NCBI GenBank assembly: GCA_027487555.1
Contig: JAIYDI010000018.1
Location: forward strand, 62,001-126,000
Length of the DNA: 64,000 bases
From: Hyphomicrobiales bacterium
GTDB lineage: Bacteria > Pseudomonadota > Alphaproteobacteria > Rhizobiales > Devosiaceae
Reading direction: 5' to 3'
Positions 57,130-64,000 of the stretch are shown in pieces. Below the pieces are notes generated by a model, which was not told the origin of the DNA, made no database searches, and was given only the letters and a program-made list of their open reading frames with translations. The position numbers and the translations under genes are program-made. Every line of letters begins with the position of its first letter. The stretch's first letter is position 1.

Positions 57130-59073
57130 CTATTTAAAGCCGGCCCGCTTCAGGGCCTCTATGTACAGGTCGACGTCCGCTGGATCCTTCTGCGGCACAC
57201 GAGAAATCCAGCGGGCGATGGTGAAGTCCGGCTGCAGTTCGATTGCTCTGAGCCGGTATTTCCGCGCCAAGTCAGCGTGTCCCGCCATGGCTGCCGAGGC
57301 AGCCAAGAGCCGCAACGCGGGATCAATGTTACGCATCTGGGTCAGTTGCGAGATGGACTGCTCCCAGCGGCCACGGAAAAAGCTGATGCCGCCCCAGGTC
57401 CAGAAATACTCGTCTGGCGGCAAGGGGTTGAGGCGTAGAGCTGCCTCTATCTTCTCCTCAGCCGCATCGAAGTCCGAGTAATGGGCAAGGGTATCGGAAT
57501 AGTCTGCAAGGATGTCGGCGTGGTGTGGCGCCAGGCCCGCCGCGCGCTGCATGTGCTCGATCGAGAGGTCCAGGTCGCCGGTAAACAGCGCCACTCGGCC
57601 AAGCTCGCGATACGCGGTACCGTCGGTCGGGTCGATCGTCACCGCGCGCTCGGCATGGAGCCGCGCCTTGTCGAGCAGAGTCCGGTCCGACCCCGAGCGC
57701 AGCACCCATTCCACCACATAGCTCCGGGCCAGGGCGCTCTCGATCGAGGCCTCTTCAGGCTCGATATCGCGCGCGATGCGCAGCGACTTCCGCCCGCGCC
57801 GGACTTTCGGCAGGTCAAAGGTGCGCAGGTGATGCCGCCCGTCAAGGTAGAAGCCATAGGCATCGGCGTCCCGAGCTGTCCGCTCCTGTGCCAGTTCTGC
57901 CGCCTCGATGTTGTCGGCAAGGCCGCGCGCGATGCCGTTGGCGAAATCCCAGTAGACCTCCGGCGACGTGGTCGTGCTGAGTATGAACTTGTCCGCCCAG
58001 ACAATCTCGCGGGTGGCGGCTCGAACAAGCCTGATACCGACCGCAACACCACCGGAGCCAATATCAGGCGCTACGCGGCTTTCCACACCATAGTCGATCT
58101 GGTGCGCACGCACTTCGTCGAGGGCGCCGAAAGGGTCCATCTGCCATGCGGTATGCGGCGCAATCACCGAAACGCTCTTCAGCCGGGTCAGGCGGATCGT
58201 GACATCCTCGATCAGCGCCGGTGCGAGATGGCGCGGAAGGTCCGCCAGCTTGGTGTCCTGAAGTGGCGGAAGAAGTACGACGCGCGGAACGAAAGTGGCC
58301 TTAAGCATCGGCGCCGGCTCACCCCGCGCGCGGACTGGTCCAGCCGCTGTGGCGACAACAGGCTTCCTCGCTGCTTCTACTTCCAGGAGGCGCTGCATAT
58401 CAGCCGAGGGTTCGGCACCGAGATCTCGTGTCATTCGTGCAGTGAACTGGTTCAGCACGAGTGTCGCAGTCGCGATATTGCCGATCTTTTTCAGCAGCAA
58501 GATCTGAGTGCGGGTAACCTCCTCACTGTAAGGCAGGCGTTCAGCGAGCTTGGACAGAGCCGGCAGGCTGCTAGGGCCGATGCGAAGTGCAGCCTCGGTT
58601 CCATTGCGTATGAAGTTGTCCTCGACATGGCCACGCATTGTGTGAAGCCATTGTGTCAGCTCGGGGCCAAAATCGTCGAGACCATCGAGAAGGTCGCCGT
58701 GATAGAGCGACACCAGACGCTCGAGTTCGGCTCCCTCTTCCACGGTGCGGATACGTCCCAGTTCCCTGAGGTCGATGCGCAAGTCGGTAGTGAGCGCTAT
58801 CGTGGTGTTGTCGATGTGGAACAGGGCGACGTTGTGCGGGTCGCAGCTTGCGCGGGTCTGCAACAGTGCCTGCCGCAGATTGGTCATCGCTTGTTCGGGT
58901 TTGCTGGTTTCCCAGATCTTCTCTGCGATGACGGCCCTGCGAGTCCGATCGTGATACTCGAGATAGAGCAGTGCCGCGATCGCATAGGCCTTCTGCCGCA
59001 GTTCCACTGGCGAGCCGTCCGGAAGGCGCAGTCCCGGCGTTCCTGTCAGGTGCAGAATGGCAGACTGCTTCAC
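57130..59073 (-). CDS. SARP-like regulator (winged helix, BTAD, TolB-like and TPR domains)
   Basis: A 647-residue cytoplasmic protein. Residues ~1-95 look like an OmpR-type winged helix (LHLTGTPGLRLPDGSPVELR onward), ~95-240 a bacterial transcriptional activator domain with TPR-like helices, ~265-385 a TolB-like domain (RVVLLPPLQDTKLADLP), and ~420-640 TPRs (ALARSYVVEWVLRSGS, AYRELGRVALFTGDLDLSIE). GTG 59073 with GGGAA upstream starts at the winged helix; a longer frame from 59178 is possible. As the first gene of the unit it probably controls the small ORF, ycaO and tfuA. Confidence 0.83.
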   Translation of the reverse strand: MKQSAILHLTGTPGLRLPDGSPVELRQKAYAIAALLYLEYHDRTRRAVIAEKIWETSKPEQAMTNLRQALLQTRASCDPHNVALFHIDNTTIALTTDLRIDLRELGRIRTVEEGAELERLVSLYHGDLLDGLDDFGPELTQWLHTMRGHVEDNFIRNGTEAALRIGPSSLPALSKLAERLPYSEEVTRTQILLLKKIGNIATATLVLNQFTARMTRDLGAEPSADMQRLLEVEAARKPVVATAAGPVRARGEPAPMLKATFVPRVVLLPPLQDTKLADLPRHLAPALIEDVTIRLTRLKSVSVIAPHTAWQMDPFGALDEVRAHQIDYGVESRVAPDIGSGGVAVGIRLVRAATREIVWADKFILSTTTSPEVYWDFANGIARGLADNIEAAELAQERTARDADAYGFYLDGRHHLRTFDLPKVRRGRKSLRIARDIEPEEASIESALARSYVVEWVLRSGSDRTLLDKARLHAERAVTIDPTDGTAYRELGRVALFTGDLDLSIEHMQRAAGLAPHHADILADYSDTLAHYSDFDAAEEKIEAALRLNPLPPDEYFWTWGGISFFRGRWEQSISQLTQMRNIDPALRLLAASAAMAGHADLARKYRLRAIELQPDFTIARWISRVPQKDPADVDLYIEALKRAGFK

Positions 59074-59807
59074 GTCAAGTTCCCACGGATTTGGCAGACA
59101 CCGTACGTAAACGCTCGAAACAAATCGGACAGGGATTTCTCCGCCACCCGTAACTGTAACGCTCACGTAACGCCGCACTGTAGAAATCTGAGGAGACAGC
59201 AGTCAATAGCCGATCCAAATTACGATCGGCTAGGTAGATCACGGCAGTGCAAATCGCCGACTTTTGTTGTGCGCCGATCGGACGTCATCGCCACTTTGGC
59301 GCAGCGGCACCTATCAAATCTGCATGTCGAATTTAACCACACATAGCGCCCGTTATCTCCGTGCGTCATGAAAGAGCATCGTGTCAGATCTTGGACCACA
59401 CCGCAGAGCGGAAACTACGAGTATATTCAGGCATGTGCCCCGTATAGATTGGGATACTAGAAACAAAAAGGGTCGGCATCGCGAAGATGCCGACCAAGAC
59501 TCTCGCCGGCGCAGACTGGAGGTCGCCGGAGACAGGATCCATCGTTCACCACTGGTAAACGCTGGCAACACAGGACCCGAATTTCCTATGCCCGATCTGT
59601 ATAGCGCATGTAGCGTGACGCAGGCGTTATGTGAATGAAGGTGTCCGCGAGCTCCGGCAACCGCTGCCATCGGATGAAGCTTCGCCAGAGTGACGCCCAT
59701 TTTGAAGCGCCGACAAGCGTGCCAAAGAATCTACGTCCGCTAAGCTGGCCGGCCTTAGCGGACGCACAATTCGAGCAGAAGGCTAACGCCCCGCCGTTGA
59801 AAGCATT
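59074..59807. other. Long intergenic region between the SARP-like regulator and abfA
   Basis: About 730 bases with no credible protein gene. It contains the regulator promoter region (right of 59074) and, on the minus strand, a terminator-bearing candidate small RNA (59463-59600). The remaining 200 bases next to abfA show nothing I can name. Base composition is lower in GC than the neighbouring core genes (31 of 60 in 59341-59400 by hand count). Confidence 0.5.
59463..59600 (-). ncRNA. Candidate small RNA with anti-Shine-Dalgarno loop and terminator
   Basis: On the minus strand the stem CCGGCG/CGCCGG (59524-59529 with 59506-59511) holds the loop ACCTCCAGTCTG with a CCUCC motif; nine bases later a perfect 10-bp hairpin (59486-59495 with 59471-59480, loop TTCGC) is followed by CTTTTTGTTT. 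No gene upstream on this strand ends nearby (abfA stops 310 bases away). A possible -10 (TATACA) near 59609 sets the guessed 5' end. The layout repeats that of the candidate at 14906. Confidence 0.45.
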
Positions 59808-61319
59808 TTACGCCTTTATGCGTAGCATCTGGTACGAGTACGGCGGAAGCTTGAGAGTGACCTTCCCATCGCCGATAACTGCGCCAGTTCCCTTGGCGGG
59901 AGCAACTGCATTTGGGTTCGCCGCTGTGTTGACGGCCACGAGGCTGGCGTGAGTCATTACCTGGTGATCGATCACCTGCGATGGGTTGAAGCCCTGCAGG
60001 TCCAGTTCAACCTCAATGGTTTCTGTCGCGTGGCGATTGACCGCAAAGAAGCTGAGGGATCCAGCTTCCTCGTCATGCACTGCCGAGATGTCAATGTAGG
60101 GGACATTGTCGGCGACGTCGGCATCGTAACCTGGGGAGTTGACCTTGAGGTTCAGCGCTGTTCCCCGCCCGAAGATCGAGGCGAAATAGTACGGATAGTA
60201 GATTGTTTGCCGCCAGGCCGCGCCTTTGGGGTCGGTCATAATCGGGGCGATGACATTCACCAGCTGCGCTATGCAGGCGAGCTTCACCACGTCGGACCGC
60301 CGGATGAAGGTGTTGAGGATGCAGCCCACCTGCAGCACATCCTCAAAATTGTAGATATCCTCGAGCAGGTGCGGTGCATGCGGCCAGCCGTCGCGGCCCT
60401 CGAGGATCTTTCGATCCTGCTCGTTGGAATGGTACCAGACGTTCCACTCGTCGAACGAGATGTGTACGTCTCGCTTCGAGCGCTTCTTAGATTTCACGTA
60501 GCGGATGGTCGACGCAATTGTCTCGATATAGTTGTCGAGTTTGTGGTTGAGCGCCAGGTAATTTGCGGTATCTTTGGCGCGGTTCTGGAAATACATATGC
60601 AACGAGATGTGGTCGACAGATTCATAGGTATGCTCGAGCACGACCCGTTCCCATTCCGGATAGGTCTTCATATCAGAATTGGAAGAGCCGCATACCACCA
60701 GTTCCAGCGAGCGATCGAACAGCCGCATGGCCTTTGCAGTTTCGTTGGCTAGGTGGCCATACTCGTCGGCGGTCTTATGGCCAACTTGCCAGGGGCCATC
60801 CATCTCGTTGCCCAGGCACCAGAGCTTCACGTCCCACGGGTCCGCGCGGCCGTTCTTCTTGCGCAAATCGCCCCAATAGGATCCGGTCGGGCCGTTGACA
60901 TATTCGAGGAAGTTGCGGGCCTGGTCGAGGCCGCGCGAGCCGAGGTTTACCGCAAGCATCATCTGAGTGTTGACCGTTTCGCACCAGGCTGCGAACTCGT
61001 GGATGCCGACGGCATTGGATTCCGATGTGTGCCAGGCTAGGTCGAGACGGACCGGTCGGTCTTCTCGCGGACCTATGCCGTCTTCCCAGTTGTAGGCCGA
61101 GACAAAGTTACCGCCAGGGTAGCGGACCATAGGGATGTTAAGGTCTTTCACCAGTTTGGCCACGTCGCCACGCATGCCGTCTGCATCTGCCGTCGGATGA
61201 TCCGGCTCATAGATGCCCGTGTAAATGGCACGGCCCAAGTGCTCGAGGAAGGCGCCATAGACGCGATCATCGATTTTCGAGATGGTGTAGTCCTTGTGCG
61301 CAGTGACGGTCGCCCGCAT
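59808..61319 (-). CDS. abfA: GH51 alpha-N-arabinofuranosidase
   Basis: A 503-residue glycoside hydrolase that removes L-arabinofuranose side groups from plant polysaccharides or oligosaccharides. The acid/base is E172 in CLGNEMDGPWQ, the nucleophile E291 in ISFDEWNVWY, and FLEHLGRAIYTGIYEPDHP and VRYPGGNFVSAYNWEDGIG are family motifs. No signal peptide is present, so it acts on imported oligosaccharides. It lies 114 bases after a probable regulator on the same strand. Confidence 0.95.
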   Translation of the reverse strand: MRATVTAHKDYTISKIDDRVYGAFLEHLGRAIYTGIYEPDHPTADADGMRGDVAKLVKDLNIPMVRYPGGNFVSAYNWEDGIGPREDRPVRLDLAWHTSESNAVGIHEFAAWCETVNTQMMLAVNLGSRGLDQARNFLEYVNGPTGSYWGDLRKKNGRADPWDVKLWCLGNEMDGPWQVGHKTADEYGHLANETAKAMRLFDRSLELVVCGSSNSDMKTYPEWERVVLEHTYESVDHISLHMYFQNRAKDTANYLALNHKLDNYIETIASTIRYVKSKKRSKRDVHISFDEWNVWYHSNEQDRKILEGRDGWPHAPHLLEDIYNFEDVLQVGCILNTFIRRSDVVKLACIAQLVNVIAPIMTDPKGAAWRQTIYYPYYFASIFGRGTALNLKVNSPGYDADVADNVPYIDISAVHDEEAGSLSFFAVNRHATETIEVELDLQGFNPSQVIDHQVMTHASLVAVNTAANPNAVAPAKGTGAVIGDGKVTLKLPPYSYQMLRIKA

Positions 61320-61433
61320 TCGATCCTCCCGGAAACCCGAAGTTCTGATTTATATCGCCATCTGTGGTAGATAGGGGGCGTTGCGTCAAGTGCTTTTGCC
61401 ACTGCGGCATGTTGGTTGAGGTCGGGCGAACGT

Positions 61434-62363
61434 TCAGTTGTCCGTCTCTAGCCTTAGAATGATGTCCTGGTCGTAATTGCCGAAGCCGCGGCCAAAAATA
61501 TTGATGCCCCCGGGATGCCGAGCGTCCGCCTTCACACCGATGCGGAGGCGAATGGAGTGGTGCTTGTCGAGATCCAGGTCCTTGACCGACACCGGCGATA
61601 CCTTCATTCCATCGACATATGTGCCCGCGGGGGTAACGCGGAAGCTCTTGAGCTTGCCATACTGGCTTCCTTTCAGCTTCCACCAACTTGGCGTGAAAAC
61701 GCCACGCTGGTCGCCGAAATCACCGGGGCTGGTCCAGGTGGCGACGTCCTGACCATTGATAGCGATGGTAATGTCGCTCGGCCAGTCAGCGCTGGTGCCG
61801 GGAACCTCGGAACTCAGTTCGACTGCAACCTCAAGTGACTGGATTGACCGCTGCGCCAGACGGGCGTTGTTTGGAAACTGGTACTCGACATAGCCGCGCG
61901 TGAACCACATCAAGCCGGCCTTCATCCGGTCCGGGTCGAGGAACGTGTCGGGTACATCCAGAAGGCCAATGATGCCTTCGGCCGAGCAGAGCCCACACGG
62001 AGCAGTGACATCGCAACTCGTGTACAGGCCCAAAGGCATCTCAACTTCGATGGAGTTAGAGCGCAGCGGCCTGATATCGTCCTTGAACATCACCATCACC
62101 TCGTCAAAGAGTGAATGGCAGATCTTCTGGTTGCCCTTCTTCGCCTTGTGCGTTTCCGTTCGGACAAGCCCGGCGTCCACGAGCACCTGGATATTGGACG
62201 AGATCGTCGATTGCGGCTGGGTGAGCTTATCTGCGATGTCGTTGACGTTCAGTGGACCTACGACATGCAACAGCTTGAGGATAGCGACCCGCACCTCGGA
62301 CGCCAGGGCGCGCAGAACCTCAGGCTTTTCTTCGGGGTCGACCAACAGAAAGTTCCTGCTCAC
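61434..62363 (-). CDS. Winged-helix (ArsR-like) regulator with C-terminal effector domain
   Basis: A 309-residue protein. Residues ~10-85 form an ArsR-type winged helix (LRALASEVRVAILKLLHVVG, QPQSTISSNIQVLVDAGLV). The longer C-terminal part has CDVTAPCGLCSAEGIIG, a Cys-rich spot with three Cys, and a strand-rich region resembling a carbohydrate-binding sandwich (EVAVELSSEVPGTS, VFTPSWWKLKGSQYG). It starts with GTG 62363, behind GGAG. It precedes abfA and probably controls it in response to arabinose or arabinosides. The longer frame upstream is not coding. Confidence 0.8.
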   Translation of the reverse strand: MSRNFLLVDPEEKPEVLRALASEVRVAILKLLHVVGPLNVNDIADKLTQPQSTISSNIQVLVDAGLVRTETHKAKKGNQKICHSLFDEVMVMFKDDIRPLRSNSIEVEMPLGLYTSCDVTAPCGLCSAEGIIGLLDVPDTFLDPDRMKAGLMWFTRGYVEYQFPNNARLAQRSIQSLEVAVELSSEVPGTSADWPSDITIAINGQDVATWTSPGDFGDQRGVFTPSWWKLKGSQYGKLKSFRVTPAGTYVDGMKVSPVSVKDLDLDKHHSIRLRIGVKADARHPGGINIFGRGFGNYDQDIILRLETDN

Positions 62364-62541
62364 GGGCACTCCAATCCAGTTCGCTACGGCTTTATGAATT
62401 GGATTTTCGGATTTAATCAAGGCGCAGACCGATATCGGACCCATAGCATTGGTGGCGTTCGTGAAGGGCCTCGAAGAAACGGAGGCTAAATCAGGGCTGG
62501 TTTGTCGATCTGCTCTGTTCAAAAAGGCGGGCGGAGGCGCT

Positions 62542-62976
62542 ATGCGTCGACTATTGGAGGCAAGAGTGCCGCAGCCTAGAATCATACTGACGGTCCTCAT
62601 TCTTGCGCTGGTGTCCGGCAGCGGTTTTGCCAGCGAGGCTGAACTGATGCCGAATGTCGGGCGCGGCTCGACATTGACTGCCGTGACCCTCGTGACTTTG
62701 GTGCTCGCGGCGATGGTTTTCGGTTTGTCGCATTGGCTCGAACGCCTGCGGCTGAGGCGTGAAGCCGTCGACGGTGATTCTGCGGGTCCTACGAATTCGG
62801 AGAACGCAGATGAGGGACGCGCAATAGCCCCACGCCTCGCTGACGTGCCGGATAACCCAATGCTGGATGCGCTGCAGGCCAAGCAGGCCACCATTGCCCG
62901 CAGTGACCCGGAGGATGTTTCCGCAGCGGACGTCACAGCGAAGGACGACGCTCGCTTTACCCATGCGGCCCAGTAG
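62542..62976 (+). CDS. Small exported or membrane protein, unrecognised
   Basis: A 144-residue protein with an N-terminal signal-like helix (IILTVLILALVSGSGFA), a second hydrophobic segment (LTAVTLVTLVLAAMVFGLSH) and a polar, Ala/Asp-rich tail. GGAGG lies 4 bases before ATG 62542. It is divergent from the ArsR-like gene and ends 131 bases before serC. No family recognised. Confidence 0.55.
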   Translation: MRRLLEARVPQPRIILTVLILALVSGSGFASEAELMPNVGRGSTLTAVTLVTLVLAAMVFGLSHWLERLRLRREAVDGDSAGPTNSENADEGRAIAPRLADVPDNPMLDALQAKQATIARSDPEDVSAADVTAKDDARFTHAAQ

Positions 62977-63020
62977 AGACGCTCGTCGCACCTGCGGCAC
63001 TTGCGATCGTGGCTTGCTGA

Positions 63021-63049
63021 TTGACAGGTGGGGTGGCCTCGCATATCCA
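63021..63049 (+). promoter_or_regulatory. Putative sigma70 promoter of serC
   Basis: TTGACA (63021-63026) and TATCCA (63044-63049) are separated by 17 bases, giving a perfect -35 and ideal spacing. Transcription should start near 63056, leaving a leader of ~50 bases. Confidence 0.7.
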
Positions 63050-63059
63050 CAGCCTCAGG

Positions 63060-63107
63060 ACATCTCGCCCTAACGCGAGACGCATAGGCCTGGGAGGGCC
63101 GCACAAG
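63060..63107 (+). ncRNA. Structured serC leader, possible serC RNA motif
   Basis: Two small hairpins fill the leader: TCTCGC/GCGAGA (63063-63068, 63075-63080) and GGCC/GGCC (63087-63090, 63097-63100), the second with the Shine-Dalgarno GGGAGG in and beside its loop. A conserved serC motif is known upstream of serC in alphaproteobacteria; this leader is in the right place, but I have not compared it to the model. It could regulate translation of serC. Confidence 0.45.
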
Positions 63108-64000
63108 ATGGCTGATATGCCCCTGACCGCACCGGCGGTGAAACCGGCTAATCCAAATTTTTCGTCGGGCCCCTGTGCCAAGCGTCCGGGATGGACGGTT
63201 GAAGCGCTGAGCAATGCGCTTGTGGGTCGGTCGCATCGTGCCAAGCCCGCCAAGGCGCGCATCGAAAAGGCCATCAACCTCACCCGCGAATTGCTGGAAG
63301 TTCCGGCAGACTACCTTATCGGTATCGTACCGGCGTCGGATACCGGCGCCGTTGAAATGTTCATGTGGTCGGCGCTGGGCGCCCGCGGCGTCGATATGCT
63401 CGCCTGGGAGAGCTTCGGCGACGGCTGGGTCACCGACGTTGTGAAGCAGCTGAAGCTCGACAACGTCAGGACACTGAAGGCGCCTTACGGCGAGCTGCCG
63501 AACCTTGCCGAGGTCAATTTCGACAATGACGTGGTGTTCACCTGGAACGGCACGACCTCGGGTGCGCGGGTGCCGAACGCGGACTGGATTCCGGCTGATC
63601 GCAAGGGGCTGACGATCTGCGACGCCACCTCGGCTGCCTTTGCGCAGAACCTCGATTTCGCAAAGCTCGATGTCGTCACCTTCTCGTGGCAGAAGGCGCT
63701 GGGCGGCGAAGCCGCGCACGGTATCCTGATCCTTAGCCCGCGCGCCGTCGAACGGCTCGAAACCTACAAGCCGGCCTGGCCGCTGCCGAAGATCTTCCGG
63801 ATGACGAAGGGCGGCAAGCTGATGGCCGATATCTTCGAGGGCGCGACCATCAACACCGTGTCGATGCTGTGCATCGAGGACGCGGTGGATGCGATGGAGT
63901 GGGGCAAGTCGATTGGCGGGCTCAAGGCCATGCAGGCGCGCGCCGATGCCAACTTCAAAGTGATCGCCGATTGGGTCGAGACAACTCCTTGGATCGACTT
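63108..64000 (+). CDS. serC: Phosphoserine aminotransferase, N-terminal part (cut by window edge)
   Basis: The first 297 codons of a PLP enzyme of serine synthesis (3-phosphohydroxypyruvate to phosphoserine), open at the right edge. [42 protein letters not shown] and [18 protein letters not shown], which holds the PLP-binding Lys, match the alphaproteobacterial SerC type. In many Rhizobiales serA follows, but that lies outside the window. Confidence 0.95.
   Translation, partial: MADMPLTAPAVKPANPNFSSGPCAKRPGWTVEALSNALVGRSHRAKPAKARIEKAINLTRELLEVPADYLIGIVPASDTGAVEMFMWSALGARGVDMLAWESFGDGWVTDVVKQLKLDNVRTLKAPYGELPNLAEVNFDNDVVFTWNGTTSGARVPNADWIPADRKGLTICDATSAAFAQNLDFAKLDVVTFSWQKALGGEAAHGILILSPRAVERLETYKPAWPLPKIFRMTKGGKLMADIFEGATINTVSMLCIEDAVDAMEWGKSIGGLKAMQARADANFKVIADWVETTPWID

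Noticed and set aside
62364-63719. A long upstream extension of the ArsR-like regulator frame
   Set aside because: It runs antisense through the small membrane protein and serC; the GTG at 62363 with GGAG upstream begins the conserved winged helix.

Overview
The window looks like chromosomal DNA of a high-GC alphaproteobacterium of the order Hyphomicrobiales (Rhizobiales), most likely Devosia or a close relative. The genus is inference. The order rests on the gene order ruvC-ruvA-ruvB-ybgC-tolQRAB-pal-cpoB-tilS-ftsH-glmM, on zapA next to 6S RNA and a 5-formyltetrahydrofolate cyclo-ligase gene, on a tkt-gap-pgk-fba cluster, on the alphaproteobacterial families DUF1013/TrcR, DUF1192, DUF1465/RcdA, DUF4164 and DUF992, and on perfect CtrA boxes (TTAA-N7-TTAA). 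No tRNA, rRNA, CRISPR array, phage or transposase was seen. All calls come from reading the sequence and recalled family motifs; no database search was run.

Layout. 1-6.2 kb: start of an oligoendopeptidase, a surface autotransporter, an AraC regulator, an unrecognised protein, a gene-poor stretch and a DsbA-like oxidoreductase. 6.2-13.4 kb: DUF992, rpsU, purEK, two divergent DUF465 genes, a VOC protein, a TSUP exporter, a CPA2 antiporter and TrcR. 13.5-18.6 kb: a quinone oxidoreductase, DUF1192, a CtrA box with a candidate small RNA, rcdA, rpmE and an ABC exporter. 18.6-23.3 kb: a MotA/MotB-like pair, suhB-like, a Sel1-repeat protein and a ThiE-like protein. 23.3-32.2 kb: the central-carbon cluster tkt, gap, pgk, fba on the minus strand, interrupted by two related outer membrane proteins, a small membrane protein and a vapBC module. 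32.3-36.2 kb: DUF4164, zapA, an inserted parDE module, 6S RNA, fau, a YmdB-like phosphoesterase and yebC. 36.2-50.8 kb: a diguanylate cyclase, then the long plus-strand ruv-tol-pal-tilS-ftsH-glmM block, with a second vapBC inserted between ruvA and ruvB. 50.8-55 kb: a CtrA-preceded outer membrane protein, a palindromic repeat, a YcaQ-like glycosylase and a UvrD-like helicase. 55-59.1 kb: a four-gene unit with a SARP-like regulator, a 72-residue protein, YcaO and TfuA. 59.1-62.4 kb: a candidate small RNA, a GH51 arabinofuranosidase and its probable regulator. 62.5-64 kb: a small membrane protein and serC behind a structured leader.

The genes as a whole. Most of the window is core: envelope constriction (Tol-Pal, ZapA), cell-cycle control (CtrA sites, RcdA, TrcR), recombination and repair (RuvABC, UvrD-like, YcaQ-like) and sugar-phosphate metabolism. 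The accessory layer consists of three toxin-antitoxin modules, each sitting inside a conserved operon, the outer membrane protein insertions and the YcaO-TfuA unit. That unit is the best candidate for an undescribed system: it has the two enzymes known from backbone thioamidation next to a small ORF and a dedicated regulator, but no transporter or protease.
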